NCBI GenBank assembly: GCA_903904855.1
Contig: CAIVEH010000058.1
Coordinates: 1-64,000, forward strand
Source: an uncultured Bacteroidota bacterium
GTDB lineage: Bacteria; Bacteroidota; Bacteroidia; Chitinophagales; Chitinophagaceae
Direction of reading: 5' to 3'
Length of the DNA: 64,000 bases
Shown: positions 47,801 through 56,145 of the stretch, piece by piece
How positions within the stretch are numbered: the first letter of the stretch is position 1
How the letters are laid out: each line of letters starts with the position of its first letter
The notes under the pieces: model-generated
Database searches by the model: none
Told to the model about the DNA's origin: nothing
What the model saw: only the letters and a program-made list of their open reading frames with translations
Position numbers and translations under genes: made by a program

Positions 47801-50800
47801 CTGGCAATGGATTGATTACCACTGTCTGGCTACCCGACATTGTGCTTTGACATAAAGTAGTAGTGTTGGTACCTATTACGGTATAAACTCCTGCAGTTGT
47901 CTGAGAACCGAAAGTAATTGCTGCACCAGACCCAACAACCGGGCTTCCGGTAGAAACTCCACTCACATAAAGCTGGTAGCTTACACCAGTCTGAGAACTG
48001 GATAATCCTACAGCAACACCAGAACCACCTGCGCAATATGGGCCACCGCCTGTAACCGTAAATGTATTGGTTGGCAATGGATTTGTAAATATTGTTGCAG
48101 AACCTGACATGTTACTTCCGCAACCGGTTGTTGCGTTGGTTGCAGTAACAGTATAAGTTCCTACAGTAGTAATAGCACCAAAGTCAAGACCTGCGAATGT
48201 ACCGGCAAGTGGAGTACCCACTGTAGTAGCGCCAAGCCATAATTGATAATTAATACCACCGGTAGAATTGGACAGGAATACATGTGATCCTGTACCACCA
48301 ACGCAATAACCACCGCCGCCGGTTACAGTATAAACTGTTGGCAGAGGATAAACTGTAAATGTGGATGTATTATTGGATAACGGTACACTTGTACAGGTTA
48401 ATGCATTTGAGATACCTGTAATAGTTACTGTGGTAGAGCCTGTAGCTATCAGTGAACCTAAAGGAATATTAAATGTACCAGTTGTAGCGCCCATTGTCAG
48501 GGTAGCTGTAGCGCCTGTTACGGCATTGGCTCCCGACAGGTTGTAGGTAACCGTGAAGGTACCTGCACCAAGCGATGAAGATGCAATAGTAACTACGCTG
48601 CCCACGCCTACGCATAGTGACGTTGCTACTGTTGAAGTGAATGAACTGATATTTGGTACTGGGTTAACTGTAATTGTATAAGAAGCAGTACAACCTGCGC
48701 CTAATGTATATGTCATATTTACTACGCCAGCTGCAACACCGGTAACAATACCGGTACCGGGTGCGATAGTAGCTGTTGCGGTATTACCGCTGCTCCATAC
48801 ACCACCTGAGGTAGCATCATTTAAAGTAATATTTGAACCTGCGCAAACTACAGTTGGACCTGTAATAGCCGACGGTGTAGGATTAACCACAACTGGTGTG
48901 ATTACATAACAACCGGTAGGCATAGTGTAGGAGATGTTTGGTGTACCAACTGCTATACCAGATACTATACCAGTACCAGCTCCCACAGTCGCCATTGCCG
49001 GATTGGTTGATGACCAGGTACCGCCTGCGAGTGTGTTACTTAATACTGTTGTTGCACCTACGCATACACTGGCTGTACCAGTTGATGCCGGAGGATTCGG
49101 ATTGACAACTACCGCCTGTGTAACATAACAACTGCCTAATGTATAAGATATAATTGGTGTACCTGCACCAACCCCTGTAACAACAGTAGATGCCGAAGGA
49201 CCGGCCACTACCGATGCTTCAGATGTATTGCTGCTGCTCCATGTACCGGCAAGAGTGGCACTTGCTAAAGTTGTAGTGAATCCTGTACATACTGTAGCAA
49301 CGCCTGTAATAGCTGAAGGAGTCTGGTTAACTGCAACACCATAAGTAGCATAGCACCCTGTTGCAAGTGTATAAGACATAGTTGGTGAACCTACTGCAAC
49401 TCCGGTAACTACACCTGTACCTGCTCCAATCGTTGCCTTGGTTGCATCACTGCTGCTCCAGGTACCTCCGGAAGTAATATCTGCCAGGCCAATTGTCTGG
49501 CCGGTACATACTGATGTCGCACCTGTGATAGCTGCCGGGTTCGGATTAACTGTAATCGGAGTAGTTACATAACATCCTGTTGCTGGTATCGTATACGTAA
49601 TAAGCGGAATGCCTGATGCAATACCGGTCAAGACTGTTGATGCGCTTGGGCCAATTACAACCGCAGCCAGAGAAGCATTACTGCTGGTCCAGTTACCTGT
49701 AGATGTTGCATCTGTAAGTGTAATATTAAAACCAACACAAACATTTGTTGGTCCTGCAATTGCTACCGGAGTCTGGTTAACAACAATACTCTTTGTTGCC
49801 AGACAGCCTGTAGGTAATGTATAAGTAATAGTAGGACTACCTGGAGTGATACCACCAACAATTCCGGTGGCTGCACCAACAGTTCCCTGTGCAGCATTGC
49901 TTGAAGACCAGGTACCGCCTGTTGTTATTGTTGAAAAAGTTGTAGTGTAACCGGTACAAACACTTGCTGCACCTGAAATAGCTGCAGGATTTGGATTAAC
50001 AGTTACAGGCGTTGTAGTAAAACATCCCGTAGGTAAGGTATAGGTTATTATTGGTGTACCTGCAGAAATACCTAAGATAACATTTGAAGTGCCTGCACCA
50101 CCTGTGGTTGTAGCTTCAGAACTGTTGCTGCTGGTCCATGTTCCTGCAGGAGTAGTTGCATCAGCCAGAGTAGTCGTCAGGCCGATACACACATTGGTTG
50201 TTCCGGTTATAGCTGCCGGATTAGGGTTAACTATAATTGTAGTAGAATTGGAACATCCGCTTGGTACTGTATATATTATTGTAGCGGTACCATTGCTTAC
50301 ACCTGTTACTGTACCTGTACCAGCGCCCACTGTTGCGAATGCAGGATTACTGCTGCTCCATATTCCACCGGTTGTAGCATCTGTTAATGTTGTAGTAGCC
50401 CCTACACATATTGATGAACCTGCGGGAGTCGGTGCTGGTGGAGTCTGATTTACTGTAACTGGCTGGGTTGTATAACAACCTGTTGCGTTTATCTGATAAG
50501 TTATTGTTGGTACTCCTGCTGCAAGTCCACTTACAACACCACCGGCTGTAACTGTTGCCATAGTACCATTACTGCTGCTCCATGTTGCAGGTCCGGCAGT
50601 TGCGTCTGTCAGTGTTGTAGTAAATCCGGTACATACATTAAAGGTACCGGAGATAGCGGCCGGTAATGGATTTACCACAACTGTTGCCTGGTTCAAACAT
50701 CCTGTAGGTAAAGTATATATAATATTAGGTGAGCCTGCCAATACTCCTGTTACAATCCCTGTAGTCGCGCCAACAGTTGCCTTGGTAACATCACTGCTGC

Positions 50801-53800
50801 TCCAGGTTCCACCTGATGTGGCCTCGGTAAGCACAGTTGTTGATCCAACGCATACTGCCAGTGTACCACCCGGTACTGCCGGATTAGGATTAACTGTAAC
50901 TGGCGTTACTGTATAACAGCCGGTTGCTACAATTGCATAAGTAATATTTGGTACGCCTGCTGCAACACCGGTTACTATATTACCTGCAACAGTTGCAAGT
51001 GAAGTATTGCTGCTGGTCCATGTTGCAGGGCCGGGGGTAGCATCCGATAGTGCTGTTGTAAGTCCTACGCACACATTCTGTGTACCTGTTATTGCAACTG
51101 GTGTCTGGTTGACAACTACTGTTGCTACAGCATAACAACCTGTGCCAAGTATATATGATATTGTTGCTGATCCTGTTGCTACTCCGGTTACAACACCGGT
51201 AGCTGCATTTACTGTTGCCTTGGTAGGGTCACTTGTACTCCATGTACCACCACCGGTAGCATTACTCAAGGTTGTGGTAGCTCCGGTACAAACAGCCAGA
51301 GTACCTGTTATTGCACCCGGATTGGCATTATCAACAAATGAAGTTGTTGCAGAACATCCTGTTGCAGTAACTGTATAAGATATATTAGCAGTACCTGCAC
51401 TTACGCCCGTAACAAGTCCACCAGCTGAAACTGTAACGATAGCGGTATTGCTCGAACTCCATGTTGCAGGACCGGCACTACCGTCGCTTAATAAACTGGT
51501 ACCGGTACCACATACATTTGTAGTTCCTGTAATTGGTAAAGGATTTGCATTTACAGCTACCACCTGGGTAACAGCACAACCGGTAGGCAGCGTATAAGTA
51601 ATGGTAGGACTGCCAGGTGCAACACCTGCTACAATACCTGTACCGGCACCTACTGTGGCCCATGACGGGTTACTGCTGGTCCATACGCCGCCACCGCCAT
51701 CTGTAAGAACTATGGTCGAACCCACACACACCTGGGAAGCGCCCGATATCGCAGAAGGCAAGGGATTTACAGTTACTGTTGCTGCTGAAAAACAACCGGA
51801 ACCTAATGTATAGGTAATATTGGTTGTTCCTGCTGTAAGTCCGTTTACTAAGCCACCCAATGCAGTAATTGTTGCTACTGCAGGGGCGCTGCTAGTCCAG
51901 GAACCGCCAGCTGGTGATGATGCAAGAGTTGTATTTCCACCTACGCAAATCCCGGTTGTGCCGGATATTGCACCTGGTGTTGTATTCACAACTATCGACT
52001 CTGTAGCGAAACATCCTGTTGCTGTATTTGTAAAAGTAATTGTTGGTGTACCTGCAGAAAGACCTGTTATAAGACCTGTGCCCGAAACTATCGATGCCTG
52101 GCTGGTATTGCTGCTGGTCCATGTCCCAGGAGTTGATGCATCGGTCGCGCTTATTGCCGATCCAACGCAGACTGTTGTTGGGCCGCCAATTGCAGCCGGA
52201 TTATTATTAATGGTCATTGGCCATAAGGCGTAACAACCCGAAGGTAATACATATGATATGGTTACAGCTCCTGCTCCTACGCCGGTTACTACTCCGGTTC
52301 CCGACACGACTGTAGCCTTTAAAGGGTCGCTCGTGCTCCAGGTACCGCCGCCTGTTGTATTGGTTAATGTTGTAGTAGCGCTCACACATAATGTGCTTGC
52401 ACCTGTTGTAGCCACTGGTGTCTGGTTAACTGTATATGACTGAATTGCATAACATCCTGTTGCAGTAATAGTATAAGAAATGTTCGGAACACCTATCGAT
52501 ACTCCGCTAACCGTGGTTGAGGTACTTGGACCGGCAACTACAGTAGCAAGTCCTGTATTACTGCTGCTCCAGGTTCCACCTGCTGTTGCATCGGTTGCTG
52601 TATTCGTCATTCCGGTACAAACTGTAAACGGAGAACCCGATATTGCAGCTGGGTTAGCATAAACGTTGAATGCTTGAGTAGCATAACAACCGTTACTGGC
52701 AGTGTAGGTAATATAAGGTGCTCCCGCAGCAATTCCGGTAACTGTACCGGCTCCGGCACCTGAGGCTATTACTGAACCAAGTAGCGCATTACTGCTCGAC
52801 CAGGTACCGCCTGCGGTCAGGTCCGTAAGTACAGTACTGTAAGTCATACACACACTCGATGCTCCGGCGATGGCATTCGGAGTAGTATTAACAGTGACAG
52901 GCTGATAAACCGCACATCCGCTTGGTACTGTATAAGTAATTGTTGGGATACCTGCCAAAATACCATTTACATTGGCTGTACCTGATCCTGGTGCACCTGT
53001 TGCAGAAACTGTTGCCAGTGATCCGTCACTTGAACTGAATATACCACCTGTCGTACCGCTTGCTACTGGTATGGAAAGCCCTGTACATACAGTAAATGCT
53101 GGAACTATTGCCGGACCGGTTATTGGCAGAGGTGTGCTAAATACAGTCATTGGAAATGTACTGAAACATCCTGTACTAGCTAATGTATAGGAAATGGTAA
53201 CAGTTCCGTTACTTACTCCGGTAACAACACCTGTACCGTTTACAGTAGCAACAAAAGCATTGCTGGTGGACCATGTAGTACCGCCACTTGAAGTAAGGCC
53301 TGTTGGGTATGGTGCTGATGCACCAGTACAAACAGTAGGGCTACCAGTTATGCTGGTTGGTGCTGCTGCTACAGTTACCTGGGCATATGCAAAACAAGTA
53401 TTGGGAAGTGTATAAGTAATATTAGAAGTTCCTGCACTTACACCGGTTACAGTTGTAATACCGGAAGTACCACCCGTAAAGCTAAAAAATATATTCGCTG
53501 GGCTATATGTTCCACCTGAAGTACCATCAGTTACTGTAATTGTTGCACCGTTAGCGCAAACTGTACTGGGTACAGTTATTGGTAATGGATACGCCATATT
53601 TGTGAAGGTGATGTTTGTCGTAGTGCTGCCAAATCCGTCAGTAACTGTTACCTGGATCGTTTCAGACCCTATATAGCCTGTATTTGGTGTATAAGTTACT
53701 CCTACCGGAGTGGTATTGGTTGAGACACCTACCAGTGCTGTAGGGCCATAGGGCAAATTTGCAATTGAGCCATGAGTTGGCGGAACAGTTAATGTCCAGG

Positions 53801-54032
53801 TAAAATTTGCTGCGCCTGTATTGTCATGCGCAGTTAACAAGGAGGTGATATCCGTTCCTCCTGCATTCGCACATAACGTATAGGTTTGTGCACCTCCGTT
53901 ATTGAAGATTGGTTGGGCTATAGCCTGAACGCCAAACAACATCATACCTGCCAAAAACAGGGTTCTCATGATCCTGCTTTTTACATTGTTTACCGCATTG
54001 TGTTGTTCAGTGTAAAGATTCCTTGATGTCAT
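38892..54032 (-). CDS. Giant secreted Ig-like repeat protein with T9SS type A sorting domain
   Basis: A 5046-residue secreted protein, the largest gene in the window. The signal peptide is MRTLFLAGMMLFGVQAIAQ, preceded by a 21-residue extension; the ATG at 53969 is an alternative start. One cadherin-like domain (about residues 45-150) comes first. Then come about 22 copies of an Ig-like (BIG2-like) repeat with the pattern 'ITGxxxVCxGxTTxLxDATxGGTWSSSN' and 'VTGVxAGxxxITYTLPTGC', one different module, two repeats of a second type, about 11 more of the first, and about 20 of the second type ('VTGGGxYCAGGTGVxVGLSxS' with 'YQLY' and 'GTYTVVATN'). Three Ig/PKD-like modules and the sorting domain (LVPNPNNGTFTIKG ... 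GMYMVNVQSATESKVFHM) end it. Each repeat has two conserved Cys, perhaps a disulfide. Likely a cell-surface adhesin or filament; inference only. Confidence 0.93.
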   Translation of the reverse strand: MTSRNLYTEQHNAVNNVKSRIMRTLFLAGMMLFGVQAIAQPIFNNGGAQTYTLCANAGGTDITSLLTAHDNTGAANFTWTLTVPPTHGSIANLPYGPTALVGVSTNTTPVGVTYTPNTGYIGSETIQVTVTDGFGSTTTNITFTNMAYPLPITVPSTVCANGATITVTDGTSGGTYSPANIFFSFTGGTSGITTVTGVSAGTSNITYTLPNTCFAYAQVTVAAAPTSITGSPTVCTGASAPYPTGLTSSGGTTWSTSNAFVATVNGTGVVTGVSNGTVTISYTLASTGCFSTFPMTVFSTPLPITGPAIVPAFTVCTGLSIPVASGTTGGIFSSSDGSLATVSATGAPGSGTANVNGILAGIPTITYTVPSGCAVYQPVTVNTTPNAIAGASSVCMTYSTVLTDLTAGGTWSSSNALLGSVIASGAGAGTVTGIAAGAPYITYTASNGCYATQAFNVYANPAAISGSPFTVCTGMTNTATDATAGGTWSSSNTGLATVVAGPSTSTTVSGVSIGVPNISYTITATGCYAIQSYTVNQTPVATTGASTLCVSATTTLTNTTGGGTWSTSDPLKATVVSGTGVVTGVGAGAVTISYVLPSGCYALWPMTINNNPAAIGGPTTVCVGSAISATDASTPGTWTSSNTSQASIVSGTGLITGLSAGTPTITFTNTATGCFATESIVVNTTPGAISGTTGICVGGNTTLASSPAGGSWTSSAPAVATITALGGLVNGLTAGTTNITYTLGSGCFSAATVTVNPLPSAISGASQVCVGSTIVLTDGGGGVWTSSNPSWATVGAGTGIVAGVAPGSPTITYTLPTGCAVTQVVAVNANPLPITGTTNVCGTGTSLLSDGSAGPATWSSSNTAIVTVSAGGLVTGVSAGTANISYTVTATGCSATTSFVDNANPGAITGTLAVCTGATTTLSNATGGGTWSTSDPTKATVNAATGVVTGVATGSATISYILGTGCYAVATVVVNQTPVAITGTQNVCVGLTTALSDATPGPATWTSSNTSLATVAGNIVTGVAAGVPNITYAIVATGCYTVTPVTVNPNPAVPGGTLAVCVGSTTVLTEATSGGTWSSSDVTKATVGATTGIVTGVLAGSPNIIYTLPTGCLNQATVVVNPLPAAISGTFNVCTGFTTTLTDATAGPATWSSSNGTMATVTAGGVVSGLAAGVPTITYQINATGCYTTQPVTVNQTPPAPTPAGSSICVGATTTLTDATTGGIWSSSNPAFATVGAGTGTVTGVSNGTATIIYTVPSGCSNSTTIIVNPNPAAITGTTNVCIGLTTTLADATTPAGTWTSSNSSEATTTGGAGTSNVILGISAGTPIITYTLPTGCFTTTPVTVNPNPAAISGAASVCTGYTTTFSTITTGGTWSSSNAAQGTVGAATGIVGGITPGSPTITYTLPTGCLATKSIVVNQTPVAIAGPTNVCVGFNITLTDATSTGNWTSSNASLAAVVIGPSASTVLTGIASGIPLITYTIPATGCYVTTPITVNPNPAAITGATSVCTGQTIGLADITSGGTWSSSDATKATIGAGTGVVTGVAVGSPTMSYTLATGCYATYGVAVNQTPSAITGVATVCTGFTTTLASATLAGTWSSSNTSEASVVAGPSASTVVTGVGAGTPIISYTLGSCYVTQAVVVNPNPPASTGTASVCVGATTVLSNTLAGGTWSSTNPAMATVGAGTGIVSGIAVGTPNISYTMPTGCYVITPVVVNPTPSAITGPTVVCAGSNITLNDATSGGVWSSGNTATATIAPGTGIVTGVAAGVVNMTYTLGAGCTASYTITVNPVPNISSFTSTVATSLCVGVGSVVTIASSSLGAGTFTVTYNLSGANAVTGATATLTMGATTGTFNIPLGSLIATGSTTVTITGISNALTCTSVPLSNNTSTFTVYPLPTVYTVTGGGGYCVGGTGSHVFLSNSTGGINYQLWLGATTVGTPLAGTFAGLDFGAITTVGTYTVTATNATTGCGSNMSGSATIFTNPLPTNTFTVTGGGPYCAGGSGVAVGLSSSQTGVSYQLYVSGVSTGSPVVGSGAAITFGSQTTAGVYTVIGTNTTTLCQSTMSGSQTVVINPLPASITGTMFLCPGTTTTLANTSTGGTWTTSTPGVATVGASTGVVTGVAFGTANIIYTLPTGCSISATVTVNPNPAAISGLTTVCAGSAITLADATGGGNWSSSNALIATVGVSSGIVNGIAAGTPTITYTLTTGCFATFNITVNPTPVAITGPASVCVGLTITAIDLTAGGVWTSSTPTVATIGGGTGIVTGVLAGITNLTYTLPAGCNVTESFTVNPTPAAVTGTATVCVGLTTTLADATTGGTWTSSNTAIATISAGGVVTGVAAGTVSITYTLPAGCFTTYTVTVNPVAAAITGTNNVCVGLTTTLANTVTGGTWTSSNTAVATVGAGTGTVTGVAFGSCNITYTLPAGCFVIFPFTVNPLPAAITGTASVCVLLTTSLTDATTGGTWSSSNATLGSVVALTGVVTGVAAGNPVITYTLPTGCLTTYPITVNPIPPAITGIATVCAGATTTLFDATAGGTWTSSNTAVATVGTGTGIVGGVTAGTATITYTLPTTCLITAGTTVYPSPAAISGSNTVCVGLTTTLTDGVSGGSWSSSNTSLATISGLGVVAGVAVGTPTITYTLPAPGSCFTTMVETVNPQPVAITGVFTVCTGLSTTLNDATTGGSYTSSNTAIATVVSATGVVTGVSAGTVTITYTLPAGCFVTQTVTVYPTPAVITGNPTVCLGLTTALADGTSGGTWTSSLPAVGSISTTGVVSGITPGTTVISYTLAPIGCNVVYPVTVNPLPAAITGTLNVCVGSSTTLSDASAGGSWNSSNTAIATIGGFTGIMSGVAAGTVSLTYTLPTGCIATTSGTVNALPNIYTLTGGGAYCAGSTGVAVGLSGSDVGISYQLMNGGTAVGSPVAGTGSPISFGIQTTATTYTAVATNTTTGCTQAMGGSATVALSVLPTAFNMTGGGAYCAGGTGFAVGLSSSQPVSGGTSYSYQLYLNGTLLPGALVTGTGGAISFGTMTAGGNYTVVATNNTTGCVNNMTGVSVILVNPLPTAYTVTGGGINCPGSTGVPVGLSNSQTGVNYTLVGGTSVTLPGTTGSALSYGLLTTNATYTITALNATTGCSNTMLGSAAVTAGVAPTVFTLGFTGTSSAYCAGGTGVPLTLSGSQTLTSYQILLGGSNFGTAFTGTGALLPLGSVLAAGTYTVRATNTVTGCTSVTGTSVTVTINPLPPVTHITTGSGGVVCGIGGTGVAIAVDTTYSGYNYKLFNGATLQSTIAGLATVPSTITFPLQNTAGTYTVTATNTTTNCVSNMIGSATVSVALLPTQYTLAPTTVSTYCLGGTGVTLTLNNSDAGIRYQLYNTTTSLAIGTPVNGTGAPLVFGPLTAGNYNVVATNIATLCTNPMVPAFVTVTTNPLPTAYTVSSGGSYCAGGTGVDITISNSQAGVSYQLYNLGVSTGSAVLGTGTGSSLDMGIQASTGTYTVIGTNIVTGCTNTMTGAATVSITTAPAVFTVTGGGNYCAGLAGVPVGLSGSVTGVNYQLLDPNDGTLIGAAVAGTGGVISFGTISVGLSDTFIARATSTATGCTATMTGSAIINKLLAPALYTVTGGGGYCTGTSGTSVGLSSSDTGVSYQLYLAGISTGLPSVTGTGSAISFGLQTGTGIYTVVATRTSSGCTSTMTGSVLISINPLPSIHTVTGGGAYCPGGTGRVIGVDTGSTGINYQLYLSGAPVGSSVAGTTGVPVTFGLQTGIGTYTVKAVNPTTTCSSNMTGTAVVSNYALPTAFTITGGGGYCTGGTGSDVQLSGSVSGVNYQLYVGASTSGLPMSGTGSPLDFGNKTALGTYTVIATSMLTGCSNNMTSSVTVSLNPLPTAYNVTGGGSYCAGGAGLPVGLSNSDLTISYQLYLGSVMTGPALAGTGSALSFGTFTGGGAYTVIGTNSVTGCINSMSGSQSISVNALPLVYNVGGGGSFCAGGAGVPVTLSSSDAGINYQLKLGGSPVGAPFGGVTGLLNFGNQTAPGTYTVVATNSVTSCTSTMAGSTSVSVNPLPASTYVVTGGGSYCAGGTGLNVGLSGSASGISYQLYKDGIATGLPQAGGAGAINFGLQSAAGTYTVTGTNTTTLCQSNMTGSVSIIVNPLPIVDTVTGGGNYCPGGLGQHIGLSNSTMGINYQLYRGILPLGAPTAGTGTGLDFGYQSVVGTYFVTATDASTGCSINMVGSPSIGISPLPTSYNVIASSTGYCLGGSGVNISLNGSDVGTQYQLYLGAVPVGGSVSGTGFTINYGLQTSAGTYKVVATSIATTCYSTMNDTPSVVINSLPALYTVSGGGGFCAGGAGVPVFQSGSDAGVNYQLWRGSSSVATMAGTGYSLNFGPQTTGGTFTVVATNSSTGCTNNMLSSASVAVNPLPTAYTVVGGGSFCAGSAGSHVGISAMDSPCFYQLYLDGVAVGTTHSYSSSLDFGPQTTPGTYTILATNPVTSCSAPMTGSVTVSVNALPAAFTVTGGGNYCTGGTGVNVGLSGTASGITYQLKLGTVNVLAPVSGSGSSINFGLVTAAGTYTVSASNTATGCTNAMAGSVVVSISSLPSVYAVTGGGAYCASTAGLPVGLSGSDAGVNYQLYNGTSLIPGSVAGTGAAISFGLHTAGTYSVMAVNSTTTCSSNMTGTAVVTTMPSVIPSVTVATGVGDTVCTGTTVTFSALTVNGGAFPAFSWSVNGILTGATGSSYTFVPSNGNVISVMMTSNEPCPLPATANGSVTMTVRPDVTPSVTIAASPSTTVCQGTTVDITATPVNGGTTPSYSWKLGGVPVGSGNTFTYIPTDGDILFCTMTSSYQCVTASTVLSNNLTFNTQTSLAPVVTISLNSGANVGTVLYNDTLTATVTNPGAAPVYRWSINGVELTGASTSVLYSTTLNDQDVVACQVSDSNACGYLIGGSSFTVHSSNVSVKPVSTMTGDIRLVPNPNNGTFTIKGTLSSIDDQEISIEVTNVLGQVIYTSKVIAHNGVIDEKVQMNSGLANGMYMVNVQSATESKVFHMVVEQ

Positions 54033-54429
54033 AGTCTTTTGCTTTAGATAAAAAAATTAATTACCTCTTTTTATACATCTCCAGTTAATAATTGCACTAA
54101 TAAACAGGCACAAAATGATACACCTTCTGCATCATTTTTAACCTGCCTTTATACAATTTTGGGACTAAGATAGTTTAAATTATTTTTAAAAAATAGATTT
54201 TGGCAAAAAAAATTAACCACACTGTCTTTAATCGGGTGATTTAGTAAAAGTATGACCCGTTTCAATCGTTTCTGAATCGCGTAAATAGTGACTGATTCAG
54301 TATTTTTAACATTCAATATATTGAATTATATTTATTTCGTGTGCCAAAAAAAATTACTAAACATTAAATTATACATATAAGTGAACCTATACTCCCAATG
54401 ATTAAATTTGTACTCATTAATAGAAATTT
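54033..54429. other. Divergent promoter region of the giant gene and gldB
   Basis: About 400 bp, A+T-rich, with no gene. The gldB box TAAATTTG lies at 54403-54410. No convincing box could be found for the giant gene. Confidence 0.5.
54403..54410 (+). promoter_or_regulatory. -7 promoter box of gldB
   Basis: TAAATTTG fits TAnnTTTG, 19 bp upstream of the ATG at 54430. Confidence 0.55.
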
Positions 54430-55527
54430 ATGAAAAAAATCAACTGGGGCAGATTATCCCATTTTATGCGATTGAGAACTTTTTCTTCAGGCCTTATCCT
54501 CATTTCATTATTTTGTTTTTCTGGTTGCGGAAATTCTGGTGAACAAATTCCAGATGTATCAAATATTACAATAAATCTACAAACATATCGTTTCGATAAA
54601 GATCTTTATGCTATCGACACTAATCATATTGGCCTGGGCCTGCAAAAGCTAAATGAAAAATATCCCGACTTCCTTAATTATTACCTCGACACAGTAAGAC
54701 AATATGGCATCCATAGCAATTTCTCGGATACTGCAAAAGGTGGTATCGACAGCCTCAGAATCGATCTGACTTTCAAAGATTTTGTAGGGCTGCAGGATAC
54801 TATTATTAAGTACTACCCCGACAATAAGGATATCGACAAAGATCTGACTGATGGCTTCCGGTTTATGAAATACTATATTCCGGATTGTTCTATACCACGC
54901 ATTTTTTATCTTAACATGGGTTTAAGTAAATGGTCTTCCTTCCCGGTCGACAACAAAACCATCTGTGTTGGCCTCGATATGTTTCTTGGCGACCAATACC
55001 CCTTCTACCGGTCAATTGGTGTACCCGGCTACATGTTACCTCATTTCCGCAGGAAATACCTCCCTGTTTCGGTACTCAATACAGTTTACCAGACTATCCA
55101 TCCCTTCAGGCAAGACGATAAAACACTGCTGGATCTGATGATACAAAGAGGCAAAGAGCAATTTTTCCTCCATAAAGTACTCCCCCACCTGCCCGATTCT
55201 GTAATTTTCGGCTTTACCCAAATTCAGCTGAAATGGTGCAATGAAAACGAAAATATGGTTTACAACTTCTTCATTCATCAGAAGCTGCTATATAATAAGG
55301 AAGGGCATAGCATACTTCCTTACGTTTACGATGGCCCTTTTGCCAAAGATATGGAAGCCCCGTCCGACCCGGTAAAATACACACCTGGCAATATAGGTAC
55401 CTGGCTCGGCTACCGCATTGTTTGTGCCTGGATGGGCCAGCACCCGAAAACAACTCTTGAAGAATTGCTGAATCAACAGACAGACCCTGCCCGATTCCTG
55501 GAAGAAGCTAAATACAGGCCTAAGTAA
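54430..55527 (+). CDS. gldB: Gliding motility lipoprotein GldB
   Basis: A 365-residue lipoprotein. The N-terminus has a signal segment ending in the lipobox LFCFSGC. Family-typical features are the early segment VSNITINLQTYRFDKDLYAID, the central GIHSNFSD... FMKYYIPDCSIPRIFYL and FPVDNKTICVGLDMFLG, and the C-terminal GPFAKDMEAPSDPVKYTPGNIGTWLGYRIV. GldB is needed for gliding and connects with the type IX secretion/gliding machinery in Flavobacterium. Here it fits with the many T9SS cargo genes, though non-gliding Bacteroidota also keep gldB. The promoter box supports the start at 54430. Confidence 0.9.
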   Translation: MKKINWGRLSHFMRLRTFSSGLILISLFCFSGCGNSGEQIPDVSNITINLQTYRFDKDLYAIDTNHIGLGLQKLNEKYPDFLNYYLDTVRQYGIHSNFSDTAKGGIDSLRIDLTFKDFVGLQDTIIKYYPDNKDIDKDLTDGFRFMKYYIPDCSIPRIFYLNMGLSKWSSFPVDNKTICVGLDMFLGDQYPFYRSIGVPGYMLPHFRRKYLPVSVLNTVYQTIHPFRQDDKTLLDLMIQRGKEQFFLHKVLPHLPDSVIFGFTQIQLKWCNENENMVYNFFIHQKLLYNKEGHSILPYVYDGPFAKDMEAPSDPVKYTPGNIGTWLGYRIVCAWMGQHPKTTLEELLNQQTDPARFLEEAKYRPK

Positions 55528-55673
55528 TAATAGAAAACGAGGATACATAGATTTACACGGCTTCTTTGTCTTAGTGATGTTGATTAAATAAAGTATATTT
55601 CAACTTGAGTTCGACGCATTTTTCTCACAAAAAACATAATTATTATCGTATTTGCAGGTTATTATGCATCACA

Positions 55674-55702
55674 AGATTAGAACTTTTCAAAAGTTCTAAT
55701 CT
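55674..55702. repeat. 29-bp near-perfect palindrome
   Basis: AGATTAGAACTTTT, one C, then AAAAGTTCTAATCT: 14-bp perfectly complementary arms. It looks like a dispersed REP-type unit rather than a terminator, because no T-run follows and the gldB stop is about 150 bp upstream. Confidence 0.8.
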
Positions 55703-55804
55703 AACCACAAGACCTGATGCAAATAATTGAAAATGAAAATAGTATCATCGAGCTAATGTTATTTTATACTATAGTCTGCATAAAACTCTGCTATAAACTT
55801 ATTG

Positions 55805-55950
55805 ATGGCTTTGTGGCTTTCTTACCGAACCTTGTTTATAGTTTAAACCGCATAAAATTATGCATTGCAATCTTTGATGGCTTTGCGGTCTTGCTTTTAT
55901 ATAATACCTATTATCAATTGATTGGTTTGCGGCTTTGCGGCTTTGCGTGA
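55805..55950. repeat. Degraded GGCTTTGCGG repeat tract
   Basis: Three to four copies of 'tgatggctttgtggcttt', 'tgatggctttgcggtctt' and 'gcggctttgcggctttgcgtg' are spaced about 65 bp apart. Confidence 0.55.
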
Positions 55951-56084
55951 AACTTATCATTGCACAATTTTACACAGCGAGCAGTATTATACCACCGGTT
56001 TGCGACTTTTGGTAATATTATTCATTTCTCCTATTCATATAATAATTGCTGTACTTTCCTGGTTGAAAATTCATTTCATTTTTT

Positions 56085-56092
56085 TACTTTTG
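56085..56092 (+). promoter_or_regulatory. -7 promoter box of the DUF3078 gene
   Basis: TACTTTTG fits TAnnTTTG; a TTGAAA element lies about 20 bp upstream (56063-56068), matching the -33/-7 layout. Confidence 0.55.
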
Positions 56093-56145
56093 CACCCCGT
56101 TAGAAAAACGAATACTCAAATCAATTGCTTAACTGTAATTTAATT

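Larger units (their letters stand above)
55528..56084. other. Repeat-bearing gap between gldB and the DUF3078 gene
   Basis: No gene is supported. It contains the 29-bp palindrome at 55674-55702 and degraded copies of a GGCTTTGCGG repeat at about 55805-55950. The ORFs listed at 55717 and 55922 are low-complexity readings of those repeats. Confidence 0.6.

Noticed and set aside
46768-53415. Many plus-strand ORFs opposite the giant gene with a recurrent VTTPVPAPTVA..LLLVQVPP pattern
   Set aside because: They are the reverse reading of the repeated codons of the 5046-residue protein. Their regular spacing matches the repeat length and they have no own start signals.
55717-56143. Two ORFs of 77 and 73 residues between gldB and the DUF3078 gene
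   Set aside because: They read through the degraded GGCTTTGCGG repeats and overlap the DUF3078 promoter; no coding evidence.
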